64,000 nucleotides of DNA. It comes from Protea cynaroides (lineage: Eukaryota; Streptophyta; Magnoliopsida; Proteales; Proteaceae). The DNA is taken from the NCBI GenBank assembly GCA_028583415.1, contig CM053269.1, forward strand, positions 79,289,567-79,353,566, written 5' to 3'. The notes beneath the pieces were generated by a model. That model saw only the letters and a list, made by a program, of their open reading frames with translations. It was not told the DNA's origin and made no database searches. Positions 20,718-31,339 of the stretch are shown piece after piece (positions within the stretch are counted from its first letter, which is position 1; each line of letters starts with the position of its first letter). The translations under genes and the position numbers were made by a program.

Positions 20718-22498
20718 CTTTCCATCTCTCTCTTCTTCAAAACATCAACACACCCTTCAATACTTCCAATGGCTCACTACAGTCTCCAACAACCCCCAAT
20801 ATTGGGAGAACTCAATTCTTCATACAAACCATTGCCTAAACTTATTTTTCCTCTTTCTCACAAGTTAACAACCACTAAGAATGCTCCACGAAAGCTCTAC
20901 CAACCTCAAATCACACTTTAATGCACCAGGGAAAACCAAAACGAGATTGGTAAGTAATTAAATGCTCACTCACCAAGCAAACACATCAAAAACCCCTTCT
21001 ATCCACTTCTTCTCTCTTCTCTGCTTCAATACTCTTCAATGGATCCCTAACATATACCTAGAAGGTTGGTGAAAGAGATAAAATCAACAAAACCCCACTA
21101 AAACCTTCCAAGAAACCATTTCCTCACAAAAAATCAGAGCAGCTCACCCCTTCTTCATAATTTTTGTTTCTCAGACTGTAGAACATTCAAAGACAAGCTC
21201 GCAACAATTTGAATTGTCCGATTTGGACTCCAGATGGCCGAGATATGACCATTACAGTCACGATCAATCAAAATAAATAAAAGGCATCTTTTGACTGATT
21301 ACTATGTACCACGCCGCACCATATCACTGTCATCACTGACACAGCGGGGCCTTTGTCGAGATCTTATTGGGCGTTCAGAGAATCTTTGTAGACAGCCATT
21401 GGATCTGCAGAGAAAATGCTGAATTTGCTTTTCTCCATCGGATCTAGTTAGATCGCGTCAGGCGTGATTGAACTTCATATTATCCATTCGATCAGGATCT
21501 GCTTGATGTCGCGCCTTGTACGCATTACACCGGATCAAGGCATCCATTTCATGAGACGTGAAGCATGGCTTTAACTTGCATCCAACCACTCAGAGGTGTC
21601 GCGATAGGATCTTGATGCATCCGACGAACTACACCATAGCTCCCACTCTCTTGGACCATGGGATGCGAATCCGTGAGGCATGACTTAATCTGGACCTTCC
21701 TTTTTGAATCTCCTCTTTTTAAATTGCCTAAAATGCCCTTGTAATGGCAGAGAGGTCTCTCTCTCTCTCTCTTGACCTTTTGTCGAGCACCTCATGTGCG
21801 TGCGGGATGAACCATGAGGAATGCACGCGGGCCTGCTGCCTTACGGCATGGCTTGTGAGCCTGCTGCTTGTGGCGGCCATGGCTTGCAGGCCAGCATGGG
21901 CGGCGGGCTTGCCCAAATGTTCTTGGCCTTGGCTTGTGGCATGGCCCTGGCTACTTAGTTGGCCTACGGCTTGCTATGGCTGCCCATGTCATGCGGCATG
22001 GCCGTGCTGCCTGGGTGGCCTATGTCTTGCTGTGGCTGCCCATGGCATGTGACAAGGTGTCGTGGCTGGCTGCCATGGTGGTATGCCACCTCAGTAGTGG
22101 GACCCACCCACCTATTTTCTCTCTCTTCATTCTCTTTCTTTTTTCTATCAACATTTTCCTGAGTGAGTGCTGTCTACATCACCAGTGGAGCCTACACACA
22201 TCTTCTCTCATTAAAGTTGGGCTTAGAACATCACTGGACTCATGTACAAACTGATTTATTGTCGAAATTGCTCCCACCCAGTCAACTCGGACTAAAACCC
22301 AATCAACTCACTGCATGCCTTCTCAATCACTTTCTAGAAGCTGTAGAACATTATAGAATACATACCCAAGGTTGCTTCATCACTGCCACTTGCACAGACA
22401 CTCTCTCTCTCTTATACTAATGCTCTCTCTCTTTATTTCTCTGATTGGAAGCTCATCCATACTATCACATCAGCCAAGTTGCTAACAACGACAACACA
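20718..22498 (-). mobile_element. Copia-type LTR, family A, inverted copy A3
   Basis: Read on the minus strand from 22498 it starts TGTGTTGTCGTTGTTAGCAA and then CTTGGCTGATGTGA, as does copy A2 at 40182. It contains a GTGGGTCCC block near 22085-22100, a GC-rich Ala/Cys-codon block near 21780-22070 like the one in A1, and an ATCGCGTCAGGCGTGAT block near 21452. The other end was not resolved and may be cut at 20717, where LTR B3 ends. ORFs in the GC-rich part are composition artefacts. Confidence 0.55.
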
Positions 22499-22500
22499 TG

Positions 22501-24449
22501 ACCTATAGATTCCCTATAATAGGGAGGTCCCGGGGGGGGTGGAGGAAGGTTGAGTCCCTTGACTTTCTTGTTTCTTCCTTTGAGAATCTACAGACAGAGA
22601 AGAGAACTGATGAGAAGTAGAAGATGAATCAACTCCATTTTAGTGTTCTTCAAATGTTGTTGCTTCTTGATTAAAAAAATGGAGAGTAGGCGTGTTCTAA
22701 AATTGGCAGTATTCACTCTTTCAGCAAGTAAGGTGTGTTTTTCACTCTTTCCGCAAGAAAGATGTGCTTTTCACTGTATTTGCAACTCAAAGTGTTTTCA
22801 CTCTTCTGGACTTTCCTACTTTGTAACTTTTTGAGGATTTCTATTGGATTCATCTTAGTTTTTCTCAAGACCTATCTTTTTCCACTGCTTGTGCTATATG
22901 GCCACATACTCCTGTGTCGGCTTCCTCATCTGAGGAGCCCTCAGAAAGGGATGTGGGAGATGTTGGGCCCCTTCCAGATCCGTCTGATAAAGCCGTTTTA
23001 TGTATGTCTTCGTCATCCTCGCCGGAGATTCTGGTTATACCTGAAGAGGAGGGCCCTTCCCTATGTTTCAATTCTTCCTTAACCCTGGTAGGGAAAGTTA
23101 TAGCTAGCAAACTAGTGCGTCGTCAGGCTGTTTTAGATTGTTTAACTATGGCGTGGAATACGGTTTTGGGAGTTCATGCTGCGATTTTGAAAAGATATTT
23201 ACAGATTTACTTTTCAGCACGATGTGGACTTGTTGAATGTCTTGGCTGAGGCTCCATGGTCTGCGTCGGGAAATCTAGTTATATTAGAGCGTTGGAATTT
23301 TGAGGGCACTTGGGGCTTTGATTCGATTTCCTCTATGGGTGCAATTCTTTGGCATCCCATCTGAGTTAATTGCAGAACCTATGGTTTCCAAGATTGCAAG
23401 TTTTCTAGGTGATCCTCTTCGTATCGTGCATATCGATGGTCTATCGGCAGGTAAACAAGTTTCTTATTTAAGAGTTCGTTGTCAGTGGTCGCTCAATACA
23501 CCATTACGTGACTCCTTCATTCTGAAACGTAAACTTCAAGTTGATCATTTAAACCTATTTTGTTATGAAAAATTACTGATCTTCTGCTATTATTGTGGTC
23601 GTTTGGGCCATGAATGTGATTGATGTGAAGATTATTATGTTGATTGCAAGAAACACATTCAATCTCATGGATGTGATCCAATGCAATGACCTGAAATGCC
23701 CAAAAGCCATTTCTCGGTGGATCTCAAAGGAACAAGCCCATCGAAACGTTTATTGGAACAAGCTCATATCTTTCTCACCGCTGAATCATCTTTGCCATTG
23801 CCCAGTCGTACTTCATCCTCATCGGCAAGCCAGCTCCGACATCTCATCACCAGGTCAGAATTTCTCTATTTTCCACTGTATAACAAACAAATTTTCCAAA
23901 ATACCCTTCTCCAGAGTCTTCTGCCCTTTCAGATATTTATGGCACACGTGGCACTCATATGATGGTTAGTTCTGGGAGTTAGGCCCTAATCCTTCTACAA
24001 CAATCTCACCATTTATTGCAACAACGGACAAAGACAACCCGATAATATCTTATATCGGATCCATGAAGCATCCAACCTCATTTTTATCGGTCTTTCCCAC
24101 AAAGGACCCGATTGAGTTATCTATCACCCAACAGGCATTTATTACTAACTATATTGCACATAATCCCAATTTGGCTTATGCTATTTTAAATTTGGCTCCC
24201 TAGATGTTAACTTTGGTTTGTTCTACATCAACGGAAGGCTCTTCTTCTATATTGCCCCAGCCGATTCCTCTATTTATTGCATTTCCAATGGCATCAATGT
24301 CCCACATGGCTGAGGTTTTTGGTCAATCCCGCTCTAAACATCCAAGGCAAGAATCAATTGAAGCAGAAGGTGTTGCTTCAGACAGTGGCTATTTTTTAAC
24401 ATATGGGCCCGTGGAGGCTGGGGGAAATCAGCCCCACAGGGAGCAATGA
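22501..24449 (+). pseudogene. L1-type LINE 1: 5' region and ORF1 remnant
   Basis: After a G-rich stretch and a leader, frames from about 22880 give a DUF4283-type ORF1: SLTLVGKVIASKLVRRQAVL, then APWSASGNLVILERWNFEG, PLWVQFFGIPSELIAE, and a CCHC knuckle CYYCGRLGHEC near 23585-23620. ORF1 proteins of plant L1 elements bind the element RNA. The pieces alternate frames and contain stops, so this is dead. The downstream tail to 24449 is low in conservation. The LINE begins right after the inverted LTR A3. Confidence 0.8.
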
Positions 24450-27400
24450 AGCTCTTGCATGTGCTGGAACTGCCAGGGATTGGGGTGGTCTCTGATAGTT
24501 CGCACGTTTTTTCATCTCCTCAGAACTGATAACCCTGATATGATATTCTTGATGGAGGTCAGGATCTCACAAATGAAGCTGAAGAAATTGTTTTAGAGGT
24601 CTGTTTTATCTCAACAGTTTATGATAGAACCTATACAGTCGGCGGGTGGTTTGGCTTTATTATGGAAAAAAGATATATCTGTTCGTATCTTATCCGGCTC
24701 ATTGAGGATCATCGACTGTCAGGTGCATATCCCGCATTTCCCTATGTTTTACTTAACTTATGTTTATGGGGACTCAATCAAAAGCCGACGCCACTTAGTA
24801 TAGCAGCAACTTGAATCTCTTTCAGTGAACCGCACTTCCCCTTGGCTCTGTTGTGGGGATTTCAACTCTTTCCTTTCTTGGCATGAAAAACAGGGAGGTA
24901 GGGACATATGTCCATATGATGTGGCCCCTTTTAGAAAAATGGTGAATACCTGCAATTTTTTAGAATTGCAGTCCCACGGTCCTTGATTTACATGGAATAA
25001 CCGTTGACAGGGACTTGCCAACATTCGCATTAAACTCGATCGTATGTTTGCTAACCCATTATGGTGTTTCACTTTCGAACAGGTGACTGTATATGTTAAA
25101 GTGGCTCTTGGCTTTGATCATAACCCCCTACTATTAACATTGTTTTGACATTTGAAATGGGCCAAACGCCCTTTTTGATATGAAGCGATGTGGTCTGATC
25201 ACTTTGATTGCTGAAGGGTTGTTAAAAGATGCTGGACAATTGAGGATTCTAATAGGCCTACAACGTGGATTCTGAAACGGAATTTGGATCAAACTCAATT
25301 CCAATTTCGGTTATGGACTATTTGGAATAAAATAGTCTTTGGTCATCTTCAAACTCAAATTGCCGAAGTACAGTCTCAACTTTTGGCGATACGGTCTAAT
25401 CCCCAAGGGAGTTTGTTATTTTTGCAAAGGGAGAATTTACTTCAGACTTAGCTCATTGATCTGCTTTCCAGAAGATTTATTCTGGAAACAGAAATCCCTT
25501 GTTCTTTCGCTGCAACAAGGGGATGCAAACACTACATATTTCCATGCTACCGCCCTCAATCGATGCCATAGAAATCGTATTTACTGCCTAAAATTTCTCT
25601 TAGGTGAGTGGAATAATACTGAGCAACAAATCTATGATGCTTTTTTAAGTCATTTTACATCCACATTCACTAGCACAGAAGTTTGTTATGAGGATTTGCA
25701 GACGGTTTTACATTCAGTGCTGCCACGTGTTACTCTTGATATTAATTTTGCTCTCCTATCTGTGCCAGACATAGTTGAAATTAAAGCTGTAGTGTTCTCG
25801 TTTGCACCTCTCAAAGTCCCTGGCCCAGATGGTCTTCCACCTCATTTTTTTCCAAAAATTCTGGGATGAAACTCAACAATCTATCTACAGGTTTGTGGTG
25901 GATTTCTTCACTTATTGTGCGTTGCCATCTGATTTAAATCATACCTATTTGTGTTTTATTTCAAAGGTGCAGCATCCACAAATTGTAGAACATTTCCGCC
26001 CTATTAGTTTGTGTACTTTTTGCATGAAAATCATATCAAAACTGATGGTTAACCATCTGAAAATGCATTTGGACAATATTGTTTCTTCAACTTAATTGGC
26101 TTTTGTTTTGGGATGATAAATTTCGGACAATATATGTATGGCACATGAAATGTTTCATTTCTTACGACATCAAAAGAAGAGCAAAGCTAAATATTTGGCT
26201 ATCAAATTAGATCTACAAAAGGCTTATGACAGGTTAGAATGGACTGTTATTGAGCAGATCCAAAACTAGGGTTTGCAGAGGCATGGATTGAGATGATTAT
26301 ACAGTGCATATGTTCAGTGAACTATATTCTATTGATCAATGGAGCTGAGAGGGAATCTTTTCGGCCTTTACGGGGGTATAGTAAGGAGATCCATTATCCC
26401 CTATCATTTTCATCCTATGTGCACGTGCTTTATCTTGTCTTCTTACAACTTCACATTCTTCTGAGCATCTTTCAGGGATTCAGATAAGGGGTCGCACTGT
26501 TCCCATAAATCACTTAATGTTTGCCGATGACTGCATTCTTCTCTCAAAACTACATATGGATACTGTTTTGCATGTAAAAGATTGTATTGACCTATATTGT
26601 AGAGCATCTGGCCAACGTATCAATCATTCAAAATCTTCTTTGTATTTCTCCCATAATACTCTGCTATGCTTTTGTCGGTGGTTTTCTAGGCTGATGAAGA
26701 TTCCATATGGTAAGCTGCCATCTAGATACTTGGGAGCCTCGATTGATTTTGGCTTAACAAAAAAGTAGTTATTCAACAGGATAGTGAACCAAACTATGCA
26801 AAAGCTTCAACAATGGAAAGCAACATTACTTTCAAATGCGGGTAAGGAAATTTTAATTAAATCAATTGCTTTACCACGTGCAAATTTCCTATGCTCTCTG
26901 TTTAAATTACCTATTACATTGCTCCAACAATTGAGAAAAGGAATGGCTGAGTTTTAGACGAGTCTAGGGGAATTCATTGGATCTCATGGAATAGGATGTG
27001 CCTTCCAAAAATAGAGAGGTTTAGGTATGAGAGATCCAATTCTTCAAAATAATGCCCTCCTTGCAAAGTTAGCTTGGAGAATTTGGAGAAATCCCAAAGC
27101 TCAATGGGTAAAATGTCTCAAAGCTATCTATTTTCCCCATTCTGACTTTCTAGAAGCTAAGATTGGCTCCAGACCATCCTGGTTATGGAGGAGCATATGT
27201 CTGGGCTTAAGAGTGTTGAAACAAGATCTTATTTGGAAAGTCGGCATGGGGACTCAGATTCGTATTTGGGAGGATGCATGGATCCCTAACCTCGAGAACA
27301 ATCGCCCATTTCCTTGAGCTCCACATACTTAGACTCATTTATGGGTCTCGGATCTTATTGATCCAATTACAAGAACATGGAAGATGGATCTGCTTACTGT

Positions 27401-27749
27401 TTTATTCCAACCACATGAAGTTCAGGGCATCCGAAACATCCCATTATTGTTTAATCCTACTCCTGATAGTTTAATATGTAAAGCTGCAAAATCAGGTTGT
27501 TTCACAGTGAAGAGTGCATATCATCTATTATCCACCTCATATTTCCATGATTATCTTCAGACCCTTCCACAGAATCAGGTCAGATCCTGGTCCTCCCTTC
27601 CTAAGGAGTTTGGAAAACAATTTGGTTTTGCGAAACCCGCCCAAAAATAAAGCATTTTTTATGGCAGTGTTGTACTAAGGGAGTCCCATCAAGTGTGGAT
27701 TTGCTTCGCCGAAATGTGGAAGTGAATATTAGGTGTAAGAGATGTGCAT
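24450..27749 (+). pseudogene. L1-type LINE 1: ORF2 (endonuclease, reverse transcriptase) remnant
   Basis: Order is as in plant L1 ORF2. An AP-endonuclease starts with CWNCQGLG near 24463, followed by DMIFLMEVRIS, PWLCCGDFNSF near 24840, and a GFDHNPLL end near 25110. The reverse transcriptase has PLKVPGPDGLPPHFF near 25810, a FRPISLC segment near 26000, and the catalytic FADDCILLSKL at 26520. A C-terminal zf-RVT region spans about 27027-27749 (GLGMRDPILQNNALLAKLAW; then HFLWQCCTKGVPS...NIRCKRCA). Many stops and frameshifts break it. Homology ends near 27749 without a clear poly(A) tail, so the 3' end is truncated. Confidence 0.85.
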
Positions 27750-28539
27750 AATAAAATAGTTTGTATATAATATGTGAAATATTGCATTCCTTAAATACAT
27801 ATTCGTATTAAAATCCTCTCTAGCTGGTCAGTCTGCCAGCTAAACATCGGATGGTCTGGGATACATCGGCATTTTGCCTTAAAACATTTTTTTATTCTCT
27901 AATAGGTGACGATGAGAGAGAAATTTTTAGAATATAATAAGATAGAGAGAGAAAGAACTGTCGTGGATCATGCGGGTAGATGTGCAATGGGAGGAAACCT
28001 CCAAAAGCACAGAAATGCATACAAGTCTTCGGCAGGATGGGCTAGTCAGTGTGTGTTAGTTGAAATAGAAATTTTTCCGAGTGTACGTCGGTTTCCTATC
28101 CTTGGGATCCCTTCCGTACAACTTGTGAGCTTTTGGGTTTTTGGAGCCCTCAAAATCAGGTGTCAGCACGCCGAATGCCAAAGTCTTGATACCCATCATA
28201 TCTACACATTCCACATTTAACATTTATTGATACTTTAGGTAGACGTTTCGAGTTTGGATCACCTCCATGTATATGTATTCTTGATGGGATTTTATCACGG
28301 GTAATGTGATGTGGGACCCATCTTTAGAGTGTGGGACCATTAAATATAGACGGTGATGGAATGCCAAATATGATACAAGTACATGCAGGTGAACTGTTAT
28401 TAAAGGTTCCCATACCGCGTGGTATTGCCAACAATAAATAAAGAAATTTTTTTTTCTCAAAATTATTATTTTTCTATTAAATGAATGATTGAAACCTTAA
28501 TGCAGTACATACACCGAATATCTATGAAAACTGTGCTTC
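27750..28539. other. Unassigned sequence after LINE 1
   Basis: No recognised gene. A 104-codon plus-strand frame (27906-28220) shows no conserved motif and is probably chance. Confidence 0.35.
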
Positions 28540-28850
28540 TTTGTTTTTGAGTAAGATACTAGGTTCTCTTATAGTTTACACTTATATTTTTGAGTTATTT
28601 ATGATAAATTATTTATTGTAATAAATTATGAATCATAATTAATAATGGTTTAATACAATTAGACATAAGGAAATAATAATAGTTCACAATAATGATAAAC
28701 ACCTTCTAATCTATTTGTACATTTTATATTATATCAATTTATTTTAAATAAAAATAAATACCATAATTTATACCAAACAACTACATATGTGATAATATAT
28801 TATATAATTAATTCATAATACATACTTAAGAGAGCTTAAGATCAATAGAT
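28540..28850 (-). repeat. AT-rich repeat, inverted partner of 51100-51395
   Basis: Its reverse complement runs in parallel with 51100-51395: both contain TATAATATATTATNACATAT followed by GTAGTTGTTT, and further on CATAATTTATTNNNATAA and GTCATAAATAACTCA-like blocks. The similarity covers about 300 bp but is diverged. It is probably an AT-rich non-autonomous element family. Confidence 0.55.
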
Positions 28851-29645
28851 TTGGTCAATGGTGAAAATGAGATAAGTTATTCCAATATGAGATATTCTTG
28901 TTAACACCAATCCCGTGTCAGTTAGATCAGAGGTAAAGTCTCTCATCCCTTTCTATTCAAATACCATATATAATCTTTAAATATTATAATACCGTGATAA
29001 CCCAATGAGGGCACACAAAAGAGAATCATTGCCAAGAGGCCATTTGGCACCGCTGGTGTCAAATTAAGAAGTAAATTAAGAAGTCCCTTCAAGTATAGTA
29101 CTTTTAAAACCTACCTTATTCTCTCACTTCTCACTCCACACTTCTCACTTCTATCCTTCTCCAACGAAGCTCTCATGATGGACTCTCATCTTATCACTTA
29201 GATTTCTTTATTAAATAAATAAATAAATTATCATTTTTGATTTAGGTAGGATGCTTTTTAATTTCTATTTTAGATTTTTTCTTATCACGGGAAGTAGAAG
29301 GAGGTCTTTTTCTTTGGGACATTTTTATTGACATCGATCTAGTATCTGGGGTCAACGAGCTAATTTTGATATCGGCACTCAATGTCTATTGAATCAGTGC
29401 AAAACCTAAACACCTATTCTGTCTTAAATATTAATATTGTCCTTCCTTATTTGTGATTCCTGTGATGACTCAATGGGTATTTGTCAAAAAAGCCTTGACA
29501 CCGCCTTGACACCTTCTGGTGTCAGGTAGAGAAAACTTTTTTTTTTTTATTTGAGGTATAAGGAAATAAAAGGGACAATAATTTTGTGAAAGATCCTACT
29601 ACTTAGCGGAAGATGGCTCTAATCAGTGTACCTATAATTATATGT
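28851..29645. other. Intergenic, AT-rich
   Basis: No gene seen. The phrase about 'TTGACACC..CTGGTGTCA' near 29490-29525 is a small inverted repeat of unknown meaning; a related GGCACCGCTGGTGTCA stands near 29047. Confidence 0.35.
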
Positions 29646-30790
29646 AGAAAAAATTTCATCTACACCCCATCAAAGATTGTTAACATCATTTACACCCACA
29701 AGAATGCAGAAACATCACCTAGGTTCACTTAACTGACGGAAATCACTAAAATTGTTGAAATACAGTTTTACCTTTCATTTTTATATTTTATCCTTTTAAT
29801 TTTAAAAAACTTAAAAGATTTATTCCAAACAGCCTTCTTCTCCGGCGACGTAAAGATTTTTCTGGTAATGTGAGCTTGAGACAAAATCTGGATATGCTTC
29901 GCTCCAAATCTTGGTAAGTTGGAAGTTGGAACCCATATGTAATGCTCGGAGGAGGAAAGTGGAAGCACAGAGCTGGTGCGTGGCGAGAAGCAACGCAAGC
30001 GATCAGGCGTTGCAGGTTATGGATCTTGCGTTTATCCATCGAAGACTCCCACTCCAACGACGAACTCATTACTTACCTCTGTTTAAGGTTTTATGAATCG
30101 AGAGCTACTGCAATTTTCCAATCTCAGGTGAAATGCGCCCAAAGAACATATTACCATCGAGAAGAAGCTTCTGATCATCAGAGAAGTTACCTATGGATGG
30201 AGGCAGAGATCCCGTGAGTTGGTTGTTCGAAAAAAAGATCTGCCCTAGATTCCACGACCACCGAATCAGTCTCTGGAAAGCTCCCTGCAAGATAGTTATC
30301 TTGAAACTCGACCTGAGCGAGCTGGGGCAGGCCGAAGAACCCTTTTGGAGTTCGATTGGTTTCATTTTCCCCCAAGCAATAACGGAAATCTTTTGATGGA
30401 GTGCAATTTATCTTAGTGGAGCTGACCATCTGTTGGAGCCATGCCAACTCCCCTAATTTTCCCCCAAACCAGCTCCTGCCATATTAATCTGACTATGGAG
30501 AAGTGCAGAAGAGGAAAGAAGAAGAGGAAAGGAAGAAGAAGAAGAAGGGTAAAATAGTATTTTATCTTTACTTTAAGGGCAGTATTGTCCATGAAAAATT
30601 TTATTTCAGCTGACGTCAGCATCTAACGGGAATTAACTGATGGAGTGGGTTTCTTTGATTACCACAGCTAAAGTTTTGGGACCTATGTGATGTTTTTGCA
30701 AACTTGTGGGTATAGATGATGTTAACAATTTTTGATGGGGTGTAGATGATGTTAACAATTTTTGATGGGGTGTAGATGATGTTAACAATT
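29646..30790. mobile_element. Long-TIR element with captured receptor-kinase fragment
   Basis: The left end (about 29653-29730: CATCTACACCCCATCAAAG, TTGTTAACATCAT, ACCCACAAG, AACATCACCTAGGT) reappears inverted near 30690-30760, giving TIRs of about 75-80 bp. At the right end a roughly 30-bp outer TIR unit (TTAACAATTTTTGATGGGGT core) is repeated nearly three times, to 30790. The interior holds a BAM-like LRR receptor fragment on the minus strand and no transposase. The long TIR plus captured gene points to a Pack-MULE, but I could not settle the 9-bp target duplication because of the repeated right end. Confidence 0.65.
30105..30380 (-). pseudogene. BAM-like LRR receptor kinase fragment (captured)
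   Basis: Two minus-strand frames give consecutive leucine-rich repeats: PKGFFGLPQLAQVEFQDNYL then AGSFPETDS (about 30345-30256), and GQIFFSNNQLTGSLPPSIGN then QKLLLDGNMFFGRISPEIGK (about 30245-30108). This repeat order and wording is that of the BAM1/2/3 class of CLE-peptide receptor kinases. A frameshift lies between the frames. The transmembrane and kinase parts are absent. It sits inside a long-TIR element in reverse orientation to nothing else coding. The minus-strand frame that continues from 30069 to 29788 is not recognised and may be a second captured piece. Confidence 0.7.
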
Positions 30791-30843
30791 TTTGATCAAT
30801 GAAATTTATTTATTTATTATTATTATTTTTTTTTGGGTAAACA

Positions 30844-31270
30844 TCAATGAATTTTATTTACCTTTATATAAAAATAGCTCATGTACTTACCAAAAAAAGA
30901 TATAGTGTATGCTTAAATCTTTCGAAATATATATTATATCATGGATGAATGATCTTAATCTGATCATTGTTTTTAATTTTATTACAGTTTGATACTATGT
31001 ACAGCTGGATGACCATCTATATATAAAAAGAAGAAGAAAAATAATATTTTGCCCAAAAAATGGCTATAACCAGCTTATCTATTATAATATGTAATAGATT
31101 TTTTAATCAATGAATTTATTTAGCTATAAAAATAGTGTATACCTAAATCTGTTGAAATATATATAATATCATGGATAACTATGATCTTACTCTGATCATT
31201 GTTTTTTATTTCATTATAGTTGATATTATGAACCATTGGATGACCATTTATTTACCAAAAAAAAAAAAAA
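30844..31270. repeat. Imperfect direct repeat, about 200 bp unit
   Basis: TCAATGAATTTTATTT at 30844 and TCAATGAATTTATTTA at 31108 open two diverged copies sharing GAAATATATATNATATCATGG, TCTGATCATTGTTTTTNATTT and TGGATGACCAT blocks in the same order. No coding content. Confidence 0.6.
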
Positions 31271-31339
31271 GAATATTATTTAAATAATTGTAGAGTTTGA
31301 GATTTACAAAGAAGAAACGATCGTATCTTAATGGTAGTA

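Noticed and set aside
27906..28220. A 104-codon plus-strand ORF
   Set aside because: No motif, no splice context and no similarity to the adjacent LINE.
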